NCBI GenBank assembly: GCA_002398845.1
Contig: DHBY01000101.1
Span: 1-8,227, forward strand
Direction of reading: 5' to 3'
DNA length: 8,227 nucleotides
Source of the DNA: Firmicutes bacterium UBA4916
GTDB lineage: Bacteria; Bacillota; Clostridia; Tissierellales; Tepidimicrobiaceae
The position numbers were made by a program, and so were the translations under genes. The notes beneath the pieces were generated by a model. The model was not told the origin of the DNA, searched no databases, and saw only the letters and a list, made by a program, of their open reading frames with translations. Of the stretch, positions 1-6,573 are shown piece by piece; position 1 is the stretch's first letter, and the number at the start of each line of letters is the position of its first letter.

Positions 1-7
1 AAAATAA

Positions 8-40
8 AAAATATCTTAAAATTTGAATTTAAGATATCTT
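8..40 (-). terminator. Rho-independent terminator of the yczE-like gene
   Basis: On the minus strand, shortly after the yczE stop codon, there is a perfect 10-bp inverted repeat: ATATCTTAAA at 11-20 and TTTAAGATAT at 28-37, with a 7-nt loop. A run of six T, then A and four more T, follows it in the minus direction. The stem is AT-rich and therefore weak. Its position just downstream of the gene and the T tract make it a convincing intrinsic terminator. Confidence 0.75.
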
Positions 41-48
41 CTTCCCTA

Positions 49-717
49 TCAAGCATCTGATTCATCGCTTGTTAACTTAGATTTAATAAACTTTATATCA
101 TCCTCTATAAATCTATGATGAACTTCACTAACATTAAACTTTGCAATTTTGAATGCAAACTGCGTAAAATATCCACCTGCAATAGCCATAATCAATGTCC
201 CAATTCCAACGTGGCCTCCAAGTATATAGCCAATTATCAATGCAATTGACTCTATAGAGTTTTTCACAAATCGGACTGACTTATTTGTCTTTTTTGTAAG
301 GGCAACCATTAATCCATCTCTTGGTCCAGCCCCTAGCCCTACGCTGATATATAGATAGCATCCAAATCCGAGAATCAGCATTCCCATTAACATCATAATA
401 AGACTTGGTATAAACCCGTTAAATGTTGGAATCAAATGATTCAACATCAATAGGTCTATAAATATTCCAATAAACACCATATTACATATAGTACCCCAAC
501 CTGCTTTTTCTCCCAATATGCTATCTATTATTACAAGGATAATTCCAACACTAATATGAGCTTTCCCCATTGTTATACCAGCAAGATTTGAAAGGCCTTG
601 ATGAAAAACATCCCAAGGAGATAAACCTATATTTGCATTAATTGTCATAACTATTCCTACTGCACAAACAAAAAGTCCTGCAAATAATTTCGCTAAAGTA
701 AAAACTATTTTTTTCAC
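49..717 (-). CDS. YczE/YyaS/YitT-type integral membrane protein
   Basis: A 222-aa polytopic membrane protein resembling the YczE/YyaS family, common in Firmicutes. The biochemical role is poorly defined; Bacillus YczE has been linked to lipopeptide production, and transport is only assumed. Hydrophobic segments lie at about residues 7-27, 52-68, 76-95, 102-125 and 155-187. The family-typical motif after the first helix is seen as ANIGLSPWDVFHQGLS (28-43), with a second, similar motif VGLGAGPRDGLMVAL (126-140). This suggests two related halves. The C-terminal tail is charged and probably cytoplasmic. Translation starts at GTG (717-715), because GGGG lies 8 nt upstream and the only nearby ATG is followed directly by a stop. 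The gene is monocistronic, with its own promoter and terminator. A decayed LysR fragment lies just upstream on the same strand and may be its lost regulator (inference). Confidence 0.85.
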   Translation of the reverse strand: MKKIVFTLAKLFAGLFVCAVGIVMTINANIGLSPWDVFHQGLSNLAGITMGKAHISVGIILVIIDSILGEKAGWGTICNMVFIGIFIDLLMLNHLIPTFNGFIPSLIMMLMGMLILGFGCYLYISVGLGAGPRDGLMVALTKKTNKSVRFVKNSIESIALIIGYILGGHVGIGTLIMAIAGGYFTQFAFKIAKFNVSEVHHRFIEDDIKFIKSKLTSDESDA

Positions 718-752
718 CCTTACATCCCCACTTTTTTCTGAATTTCATATTA

Positions 753-781
753 ATTATATCATTGCAGGGCTTTTTTGGAAA
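753..781 (-). promoter_or_regulatory. Promoter of the yczE-like gene (extended -10)
   Basis: Reading the minus strand, TTTCCA (781-776) is a 4/6 match to the -35 consensus. It is followed by a 17-bp spacer and a perfect TATAAT -10 (758-753). A TG one base before the -10 (761-760) makes it an extended -10. The predicted leader is about 30 nt. The -35 region overlaps the end of the lysR remnant. Confidence 0.65.
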
Positions 782-894
782 CTACTTTTAGGAATAACCT
801 GCTTATCCTAGCAGAAAGTTCCTACAAATAATAAGAATATGCTTTTCCTACATATTGTCTTGAATTTGATTTGAGTTCGAATAATATCAATAGA
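779..894 (-). pseudogene. Degraded fragment of a LysR-family regulator
   Basis: Positions 843-894 match the intact lysR of this window (6835-6886) at 43 of 52 bases with no gap. Read on the minus strand, the block encodes LLILFELKSNSRQYVGK, against PLILLELKSNSRQYVEK in the intact protein, in the effector-binding domain. The frame then drifts from the family sequence and stops at TAG (824-822). A second, weaker block (795-779, 14/17 bases, encoding IPKSSF against IPKRSI) lies in another frame. It matches a part of lysR about 50 codons further on, which suggests an internal deletion plus a frameshift. There is no DNA-binding domain and no start. All nine differences in the main block are transitions and six fall at third codon positions, so the two copies probably diverged while both were functional. 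The first block is certain enough to call a remnant; the second is tentative. Confidence 0.75.
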
Positions 895-911
895 CAATAA
901 ATAAATATATA

Positions 912-924
912 TTGTATTATACAA
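912..924. promoter_or_regulatory. 13-bp palindrome over the candidate -35
   Basis: TTGTAT and ATACAA form perfect 6-bp arms around a single central T. The left arm is the candidate -35 of the membrane gene, so a bound dimeric protein would block or modulate this promoter. The AT-rich setting makes a chance palindrome possible. Confidence 0.3.
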
Positions 925-940
925 AATATTATAATATTAT
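912..940 (+). promoter_or_regulatory. Candidate promoter of the 171-aa membrane gene
   Basis: TTGTAT (912-917) and TATTAT (935-940) are separated by exactly 17 bp and precede the plus-strand gene at 990. The -10 lies inside a tandem repeat that also contains two perfect TATAAT hexamers (930-935 and 938-943). Those two would give non-optimal spacers of 12 and 20 bp to the same -35. The whole region is so AT-rich that the exact elements are uncertain. Confidence 0.45.
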
Positions 941-944
941 AATA
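926..944. repeat. Tandem 8-bp AT repeat (ATATTATA, about 2.4 copies)
   Basis: ATATTATA occurs at 926-933 and 934-941, followed by a partial third copy ATA (942-944). The repeat covers the candidate -10 region of the gene at 990. A change in copy number would shift promoter spacing by 8 bp. Confidence 0.7.
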
Positions 945-989
945 CCTAAGCATTCCTGCTAAAAATAAAATTTAAAAGGGGCTGTGCAG

Positions 990-1505
990 ATGAAGATGAG
1001 AAAATCAACAAAACTGTACAATATAATATTTCCTATTTGGTTTTTGCTGTTTTTCCCACCAGTTATACTTTTAACTCTTGCTGGTAACTATATTGTTGAT
1101 TCATTGGTAATAATAGTTTGTTTTTCTGTATACAAATTAGTGAATTCAGGATTTAATTTGAATACCTTCTACAAGGAAAGTATATTGAAAGTTTGGGGTT
1201 ATGGCTTTTTAGCTGATATTATAGGTGCTGTAATATTATTTGTATTAGGGTTATTTGGAGACAGATTTGGTTTACCTTATGAATTAACATCGGCCATTTG
1301 TTATGACCCTTTTAGCAATCATCTAGCGGTAATAATAATATTAGGTTCAATAGCAGTATCAGCCATATTTATATTTTTATTTAACTATAAATATTCTTTT
1401 AAAAATCTAATAGAAGAAAAAACTTTAAGATTTAAGATTGCACTTACAATTGCTATCGTTACAGCACCTTGGACATTTATGTTGCCAACTAAATGGTTTT
1501 ATTAA
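990..1505 (+). CDS. Unrecognised five-helix membrane protein, 171 aa
   Basis: I do not recognise the family and assign no function. The protein is very hydrophobic, with predicted membrane segments at about residues 11-31, 34-50, 69-90, 112-132 and 147-165. It ends in a short tail (MLPTKWFY) carried directly after the last helix. The N-terminus is basic (KMRKSTK), so it is probably cytoplasmic. There is no signal peptidase site and no catalytic motif that I can see. I chose ATG 990 over the upstream in-frame GTG at 984 because the AAAAGGGG ribosome site (974-981) is 8 nt from the ATG but only 2 nt from the GTG. The gene is alone on the plus strand and converges on the ABC permease gene, 32 bp away. 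Its place beside a transporter/two-component module might hint at an accessory or self-protection role, but that is speculation. Confidence 0.75.
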   Translation: MKMRKSTKLYNIIFPIWFLLFFPPVILLTLAGNYIVDSLVIIVCFSVYKLVNSGFNLNTFYKESILKVWGYGFLADIIGAVILFVLGLFGDRFGLPYELTSAICYDPFSNHLAVIIILGSIAVSAIFIFLFNYKYSFKNLIEEKTLRFKIALTIAIVTAPWTFMLPTKWFY

Positions 1506-1537
1506 AGAGGAAACTTTTTGGGGAATCAATGGCCTAT

Positions 1538-3937
1538 TTAATCGGTCTGCTGCAATCTTGAAACCAAACTTTCCTTCTGAAATAATCTTACTAAAATGCT
1601 AGAAATCACCACAGATACCATAGCGACAATAAAAATATAAATTATAAAGTACCCTATTGGGAAATGATAATGAAGGTAAGTTGCTCCAACACTCTGCAGC
1701 ACTCTTATTAACCCATAGCCCAATAGTGTACCAAATACCAAAGTTATTATCAAATTTCCAAGAGATAAGCCTAATCCTTCAAATTGTATCATTCTCACCA
1801 GTTGCCTATTGCTTAATCCGATGGATTGAAGCATTGCAAATTCCCTTTTTCTTGATACGATATTGGTTATTATGGTATTGACTAAATTAATTAAGCTAAA
1901 TAAAATGATAAAACCACTTAATCCTATTATAGCTTTGTTTATTAAATCAAATGATTGTTTATCTTCTATTATAGTTTGTCTTAATGTATCCATCTCAAGC
2001 AAGGGATTTTCTTCTATTATATTTTGGAGATTTTCTTCTACTTTATCCCCATCCCTGTCAAAATCATTTATGGATATCACCAATGTATCTGTTGTATTAA
2101 TACCTGGAAACAATCGTTCTAGTTTTTCTATTGGAAGCATAAACCAGCCAGAATTATATGTGACATTACTAGGTTCCCCTATAGATCCTATGATCTTAAA
2201 TGATTTTTGGACCTCTTTATTTCCATCAAAGTATCTTAAACTTACCTTGTCTCCAATATTAAATTTCCATCCATAGATTTCTTTCGCAACTTGATTATCT
2301 GCCACAAGGATTTCATCATTTTTTATCATATCATCATAATTAAAATTTCCTTTTGCCAATGTTTTATTTATTGTGTCAATATCTTCTCTAGTAAATGCTG
2401 AAAGTAAATCTTTACTATTGGCTACATCCTTATAATCAAATTTAACAGATGTCTTATTAAGCTTATCAACTCTATTAACCCCGGGTATTGATTCTATTCT
2501 TTTTATCAACTCCTCATTCATTGGATTTTTTAATTGAGCTCCTGTCAATCCATTTTCAATAGTCTGTACCGTATTATAATCAAATGAAATAATATATTCT
2601 CCCTGTTCGTACAGCCCTTGCCTTGAATATTCTTCTAAGGAAGTAGATACTATCAAAGTTGCACTCATGAGAAATAAAGCTCCACCTATACCAAGGGAAA
2701 CTAAAGTTAAAAAAGATTTTTTCTTATTCCTTTTTATACTAATTTTTGCCATGGAAAGAGGGGATAATTTTCTGTGTAGTTTCTTAGTTTCCTTTAACCT
2801 TTTTTCATCATATACTGAAAACCTTGATGCCTCTACAGGTGAAATAGAAGAGGCTATATTAGCTGGTTTTTTAATCGATATAATAATAGTTATAAATTCA
2901 GCAATTGCTATGATTAAACTTAAAATAATAGTGGATTTCCAGCTCCATCCTTCTGGAATAATCCAATAAGAAATCCCCCAAGATATCAAAAGTCCTATAG
3001 GCGTTCCCCTAAAGAACAGGATTGCTCCTTCTTTTCTTACAATAGCCTTAATCTGTTTTTCTGAAGTCCCTATAGTTCTGAGCTGCCCAAATCTTTGAAC
3101 ATTTTCTAAAACTGAAATATAAAATATACTGTATACAACTAATATACTAACAAATAGAATCCCTAGAGATACTAATACTATAAATAAAATATCTCCTCTT
3201 GAAATAGTTAATGAATCTGCAAAGAAGTTATTTGGATTTATATTTTTTCTTTCAATCCCTGCATCTTTTCCAACCTTTATTACGGTATTTAAAAACTCAT
3301 CTTTTGACATCATATCCGCGTCTTTTATCTTACAAAGTGCAGTATAGGGTACGTCTTTTAACTGCTCCCCATTTTCTGAATATTCCTTGGAAAATAAAAT
3401 TGTATAGATACTAGAATCCTCATTTTCTTCCTCATAAAAACCGCTAATTATAAATTCTTCTTCACTACCATTTAAAAACTTTATCTTTATAGAATCTCCT
3501 ATATTCCTTGCATTAGGGAATAATTTTAACATGGATTTATCAACTACAATCTCATTTGACTTCTTTGGATAATTTCCTTCTGCTATCATTTTTGTCTTTA
3601 TACTCTTTGTATCCTTTTCAAAATAAACTGGACGAATCATCTTGTTCTGTAACTTGAAACTTTGCCCAAGTTTTGCTGGAGATAAAAAGTCCATTTCATC
3701 AGAAACCTTTAGTCTCTCCATCTGCTCTTCATTTACATTTTCATAAATAACATGCTGCATCATATCCAATTGTCTTTTTATTTTCTGATGCCTCGCCGAT
3801 TGGGTAAGGGACATAACACCTAATAGGGAAACAGATAATACGATAGTTATTAATATAAAAATATTTCTTGTCCTATTAAATTTCACACTTCTATTAGCTA
3901 ACTTTTTTATAACTTTTCCATTATTATTTGCTATCAT
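1538..3937 (-). CDS. ABC transporter permease, MacB/FtsX type with two extracytoplasmic domains
   Basis: This 799-aa permease is the membrane partner of the ATPase encoded just upstream (11-bp gap). It follows the order helix, large outer domain, three helices, then the same again. TM1 is at 27-46, outer domain 1 at about 47-248, TM2-4 at about 250-275, 305-326 and 335-356, TM5 at about 409-431, outer domain 2 at about 432-668, and TM6-8 at about 672-694, 722-745 and 761-785. Each half carries the cytoplasmic FtsX motif expected to contact the ATPase: LRTIGTSEKQI (286-296) and MLQSIGLSNRQL (702-713). This shows an internally duplicated FtsX/MacB_PCD unit. The layout differs from BceB-type bacitracin permeases, which have ten helices and one outer domain. 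Proteins of this type export peptides or lipid-linked compounds, or drive mechanotransmission; the substrate here is unknown. ATG 3937 is preceded by AGGGGGAAGGG. No terminator is visible after the stop. Confidence 0.9.
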   Translation of the reverse strand: MIANNNGKVIKKLANRSVKFNRTRNIFILITIVLSVSLLGVMSLTQSARHQKIKRQLDMMQHVIYENVNEEQMERLKVSDEMDFLSPAKLGQSFKLQNKMIRPVYFEKDTKSIKTKMIAEGNYPKKSNEIVVDKSMLKLFPNARNIGDSIKIKFLNGSEEEFIISGFYEEENEDSSIYTILFSKEYSENGEQLKDVPYTALCKIKDADMMSKDEFLNTVIKVGKDAGIERKNINPNNFFADSLTISRGDILFIVLVSLGILFVSILVVYSIFYISVLENVQRFGQLRTIGTSEKQIKAIVRKEGAILFFRGTPIGLLISWGISYWIIPEGWSWKSTIILSLIIAIAEFITIIISIKKPANIASSISPVEASRFSVYDEKRLKETKKLHRKLSPLSMAKISIKRNKKKSFLTLVSLGIGGALFLMSATLIVSTSLEEYSRQGLYEQGEYIISFDYNTVQTIENGLTGAQLKNPMNEELIKRIESIPGVNRVDKLNKTSVKFDYKDVANSKDLLSAFTREDIDTINKTLAKGNFNYDDMIKNDEILVADNQVAKEIYGWKFNIGDKVSLRYFDGNKEVQKSFKIIGSIGEPSNVTYNSGWFMLPIEKLERLFPGINTTDTLVISINDFDRDGDKVEENLQNIIEENPLLEMDTLRQTIIEDKQSFDLINKAIIGLSGFIILFSLINLVNTIITNIVSRKREFAMLQSIGLSNRQLVRMIQFEGLGLSLGNLIITLVFGTLLGYGLIRVLQSVGATYLHYHFPIGYFIIYIFIVAMVSVVISSILVRLFQKESLVSRLQQTD

Positions 3938-3948
3938 AGCCCTTCCCC

Positions 3949-4617
3949 CTATCTATTTAAAATTCTTCCGTCTTCAATTCGGACTATACGATCTGCTAGC
4001 TGGGCAATTTCATTATTATGTGTAATCATTACAATAGTTTGATTAAATTGTTTACTTGTTCTTTTTAATAAACCTAATACTTCGGAACTGGTCTTGCTAT
4101 CCAAATTTCCTGTGGGTTCATCTGCTAAGATGATAGTCGGCTTAGTTGCTAAGGCCCTTGCTATTGCTCCCCTTTGTTGTTCCCCGCCTGATAAATAGTT
4201 AGGAAATCTTCGTTTTTTATCTTCTAAATGTAATAGTTCAATTACTTCCTCTATATATTCCTCATCAATGGTTTCACCATCCAAATCCAATGGCAAGACG
4301 ATGTTTTCATAAAGATTTAACATGGGTACTAAATTATAATTTTGAAAGACAAATCCTACATTTCTTCTTCTAAAAATAGTTAATTCTTCATCGGACAATT
4401 GAGAAATATCCTTTTCAGCTACAATAACTCTTCCTGATGTCGAATTATCTAAACCCCCTAGCATATTTAACAAAGTAGATTTACCTGAGCCTGAAGTTCC
4501 TACAATAGCTAAAAACTCGCCATCCCTTACAGTTAAGTTTACTCCATCTAAAGCTTTTACAATATTAGGTTTCTCTCCATAGTATTTTTTTAAATCAATG
4601 GCTTCCAATATATTCAT
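3949..4617 (-). CDS. ABC transporter ATP-binding protein, MacB/LolD family
   Basis: A 222-aa ATPase, full length for the MacB/LolD/FtsE-like group, with all catalytic motifs intact. These are Walker A GTSGSGKST (40-48), the Q-loop glutamine Q92 in VFQNYNLVP, the signature LSGGEQQR (142-149), Walker B IILADEP (162-168) with catalytic E167, the D-loop GNLD (170-173), and the H-loop H200. It should dimerise on the cytoplasmic face and power the FtsX-type permease encoded 11 bp downstream. ATG 4617 has a strong GGAGG 8 nt upstream. The gene is first in a two-gene operon with its own promoter, separated from the upstream kinase gene by a terminator, and a likely response-regulator operator sits over its -35. 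One variation: the residue after LSGGEQQR is G instead of the more common V or A, which is unlikely to matter. Confidence 0.95.
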   Translation of the reverse strand: MNILEAIDLKKYYGEKPNIVKALDGVNLTVRDGEFLAIVGTSGSGKSTLLNMLGGLDNSTSGRVIVAEKDISQLSDEELTIFRRRNVGFVFQNYNLVPMLNLYENIVLPLDLDGETIDEEYIEEVIELLHLEDKKRRFPNYLSGGEQQRGAIARALATKPTIILADEPTGNLDSKTSSEVLGLLKRTSKQFNQTIVMITHNNEIAQLADRIVRIEDGRILNR

Positions 4618-4637
4618 CCCATCTTCCTCCTTTTCTC

Positions 4638-4666
4638 AATATAACCTTATCAAGTAAACCTAACAG
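4638..4666 (-). promoter_or_regulatory. Promoter of the ABC transporter operon
   Basis: On the minus strand, TATATT (4643-4638) is a good -10. At the optimal 17-bp spacing the -35 position is CTGTTA (4666-4661), a poor match to TTGACA, and it coincides with the downstream copy of a direct repeat. A weak -35 replaced by an activator box is the usual build of promoters activated by OmpR/PhoB-family regulators. Confidence 0.6.
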
Positions 4667-4680
4667 AAATATAACAGAAA
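4661..4680 (-). promoter_or_regulatory. Direct-repeat operator, likely site of the linked response regulator
   Basis: The 9-bp sequence TTTCTGTTA occurs twice on the minus strand, at 4680-4672 and 4669-4661, with an 11-bp period. Read as CTGTTA-N5-CTGTTA it resembles the geometry and even the sequence style of PhoB boxes (CTGTCA repeats, 11-bp period). The downstream copy covers the -35 of the ABC operon. The nearest matching regulator is the OmpR-type protein encoded at 5756-6442. The repeat is seen directly; the assignment to this regulator is inference. Confidence 0.65.
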
Positions 4681-4690
4681 GCATCTTTTA

Positions 4691-4741
4691 TTTAAAAAAA
4701 CAATACTAATTCTAACCTCTTTGTTAGAATTAGTATTGTTT
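4691..4741 (-). terminator. Strong hairpin terminator after the kinase gene
   Basis: A perfect 19-bp inverted repeat (4698-4716 and 4723-4741) with a 6-nt loop begins 8 bases after the kinase stop. In the minus direction the stem runs directly into a tract of seven T (4700-4694, overlapping the stem foot). On the plus strand no T tract follows beyond the stem foot, so it acts in the minus direction. It separates the regulator-kinase operon from the transporter operon. Confidence 0.85.
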
Positions 4742-4749
4742 ATAATCAC

Positions 4750-5766
4750 TTAATTATTAGGTAGAAAAATAGAAAAAGTAGAACCTTCGCCAACAGTTGA
4801 TGATACCTTTATATAACCCTCTTGCCTTTGAATGATTTCCCGTGATAAATAAAGTCCAATCCCCACTCCCTCTTTGTCATAACTATTTTCTTCCCTAAAA
4901 AACCTTTGAAATATCTTGCCAAAATCCTCTTCTGGAATACCTATGCCCTCATCTATAATATCAATCTTCGTATACATCTCCCATATTCGTACTTTAATTT
5001 CTATCTTTGTATCATGAGGAGAATATTTAACTGCATTTTCCAATATATTAAATAAGGCCTCTACTGTCCATTTCTTATCATGTGCTAAAATATAATCTTG
5101 TGGACAATCAACGATAATTTCTATGTTCTTCTTTTCGGCCTTTACTCCAATACCTGCTATCGCATCTGCAATAGTATTAAATAAGTTTAGTGGGACCTTA
5201 TTTAATTGAATCAATCCTACTTCTAATCTTGATGATTTAATCATAGATTCCAGCAAGAAATCTATTTTATCCAGCTGCCCTTCCATAGATTTCAATATCT
5301 TTTCTTTCTCTTCTTTTGATATTCCTTCTTTAGCTAAAGCCGCTTGCAGCATATTTAAGTTGGTCATAGGAGTTTTTACTTGATGAGAAACATCTGAAAT
5401 TAGGCTTTGCAGGTTTTTCCTTTCCTTTAATCCTTTTAAAGATTCCTTCTGCCAAATTTCTGATATTCTAAGTATCTTTTGATTTACTTTTGAATCGAAG
5501 GTTTCATCTAAGGTTTGTAGTTTGCTAACCTTTTCATAATCTTTATTGATTAAATAGTTTAGGGAATCATTTAAAGTATTGATAAAATCCATATATCTAT
5601 TAATAGTTTTTTTCTTATTATAATGAAAAATTAATAATATAGTAAAATAAACAACTAAGGAAAATAACAGTAATTTTATATTATAAAAATAACAAATTAA
5701 AAAAACATGGTATATAACCCCTATGATGATTAAACTTACTATTTCACAAAGTTCTTTATTCTTCAT
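4750..5766 (-). CDS. Sensor histidine kinase with a minimal membrane sensor
   Basis: A membrane histidine kinase of 338 aa (numbering from ATG 5766). Two helices at about 9-27 and 31-48 are joined by only about 3-4 residues, so there is almost no extracellular domain; this is the layout of intramembrane-sensing kinases that often work with ABC transporters. A linker of about 75 residues leads to the H-box SDVSHQVKTPM with phosphoacceptor H128. The catalytic domain has the N-box around N244 (NILENAVKYSP), G1 DEGIGIP (272-278), an F-box (KIFQRFF, 284-290) and G2 GVGIGLYLS (300-308). All key residues are present, so it should be active. I prefer ATG 5766 to ATG 5772, because GGGTAGGA is only 1 nt from the latter. 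The start overlaps the regulator stop by 11 bp, indicating translational coupling. H-box and context suggest a role in sensing peptides or envelope stress; the ligand is unknown. Confidence 0.93.
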   Translation of the reverse strand: MKNKELCEIVSLIIIGVIYHVFLICYFYNIKLLLFSLVVYFTILLIFHYNKKKTINRYMDFINTLNDSLNYLINKDYEKVSKLQTLDETFDSKVNQKILRISEIWQKESLKGLKERKNLQSLISDVSHQVKTPMTNLNMLQAALAKEGISKEEKEKILKSMEGQLDKIDFLLESMIKSSRLEVGLIQLNKVPLNLFNTIADAIAGIGVKAEKKNIEIIVDCPQDYILAHDKKWTVEALFNILENAVKYSPHDTKIEIKVRIWEMYTKIDIIDEGIGIPEEDFGKIFQRFFREENSYDKEGVGIGLYLSREIIQRQEGYIKVSSTVGEGSTFSIFLPNN

Positions 5767-6442
5767 AGGCATATCCTACCCACTGATAACCCATTCCGTA
5801 TATCGTCTTAATATATTTTTTATCTTTGGTGTCAATCTTAGATCGAATTCGGCTAATCATCATAGTTAGGGCACCTTCATCCACATATTTTTCGTTCCCA
5901 TCCCATAGCTTTTCCAGTAATAAACTTCTAGTAAGTACCCTTTTATAGTTGACAACAAATAAATATAATAGATTGAATTCTCCTGTAGTCAATTCAAAAC
6001 TTTTCCCTTGCAGCATAGCCTCCCGCTTAGTGAAATTTAAAAACAAATTCCCATCATCATAAGTATGTTCTGTATTCTTTTTACTAGAATCTTTTAATAA
6101 TACCCCTACCTTTTTAAGAAATACACTTACATGAAATGGTTTTGTAATATAATCTTCCGCCCCTAATTCATAGCCCTTTAACATATCACTTTCCATGTCC
6201 TTTGCCGTCAAAAATATAATAGGTGCTACCACTTTATTTCTCCACGTTTTACATAAGTCAAAACCACTCCCATCAGGAAGATTTATATCCAATATAATCA
6301 AATCAAAATTATCTCTTGAAAGATAATCTTCAGTAGAGGCTAGATTATAGGAGGAGATTACTTCATATCCTTCCGTTGTTAAATGAAAGGATAAAGTTTG
6401 ATTTAATAAACGATCATCTTCTACTAATAATATTTTTTTCAT
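5756..6442 (-). CDS. OmpR/PhoB-family response regulator
   Basis: A 228-aa two-domain response regulator (numbering from ATG 6442). The receiver domain (about 1-115) has the acidic pair D9/D10, phosphoacceptor D52 in LIILDINLP, T79 and K101 (TKPF). The C-terminal winged helix (about 128-225) has the family pattern, including LTTGEFNLLYLF, RSLLLEKLW and the ending KTIYGMGYQW. An in-frame ATG lies 12 nt upstream (6454), but its AGGA abuts the codon. ATG 6442 is preceded by GGTGA 5 nt away and gives the usual MKKILLVEDD start, so I choose 6442. The gene is first in an operon with the kinase, with an 11-bp overlap. It probably activates the ABC operon through the direct repeats at 4661-4680. No copy of that repeat is visible in its own promoter, so autoregulation is not supported. 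Confidence 0.94.
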   Translation of the reverse strand: MKKILLVEDDRLLNQTLSFHLTTEGYEVISSYNLASTEDYLSRDNFDLIILDINLPDGSGFDLCKTWRNKVVAPIIFLTAKDMESDMLKGYELGAEDYITKPFHVSVFLKKVGVLLKDSSKKNTEHTYDDGNLFLNFTKREAMLQGKSFELTTGEFNLLYLFVVNYKRVLTRSLLLEKLWDGNEKYVDEGALTMMISRIRSKIDTKDKKYIKTIYGMGYQWVGYAYEE

Positions 6443-6490
6443 GCTCTTCACCATTCCTGTAATTTAAAAGCTATACCGCTTATTGAAATC

Positions 6491-6519
6491 ATTGTATTAT
6501 AATTATTGTTAGTTATCAA
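6491..6519 (-). promoter_or_regulatory. Promoter of the regulator-kinase operon
   Basis: On the minus strand, TTGATA (6519-6514) and TACAAT (6496-6491) are separated by exactly 17 bp. Each matches the sigma-A consensus at 5 of 6 positions. The predicted leader is about 40 nt. The quality of the promoter suggests basal, constitutive expression of the sensor pair, in contrast to the activator-dependent transporter promoter. Confidence 0.7.
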
Positions 6520-6573
6520 TATTACTTTGCACTACTATGCCACTATTAGACCAAGATTAATTTTCGCATATCC

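Noticed and set aside
789..810. Inverted repeat TAGGAATAA / TTATCCTA as a terminator
   Set aside because: The stem has a bulge and no T tract follows on either strand; it lies within the decayed lysR fragment.
1657..3414. Plus-strand open frames at 1657-1881, 1863-2276, 2667-2969 and 3211-3414
   Set aside because: All lie opposite the permease gene, which has clear domain structure; they lack convincing ribosome sites and recognisable protein features.
6505..6520. Imperfect dyad ATTG...CAAT over the -35 of the regulator-kinase promoter as a LysR or autoregulatory site
   Set aside because: Only the outer four bases and a few inner ones pair, and it does not match the TTTCTGTTA repeat of the transporter promoter.
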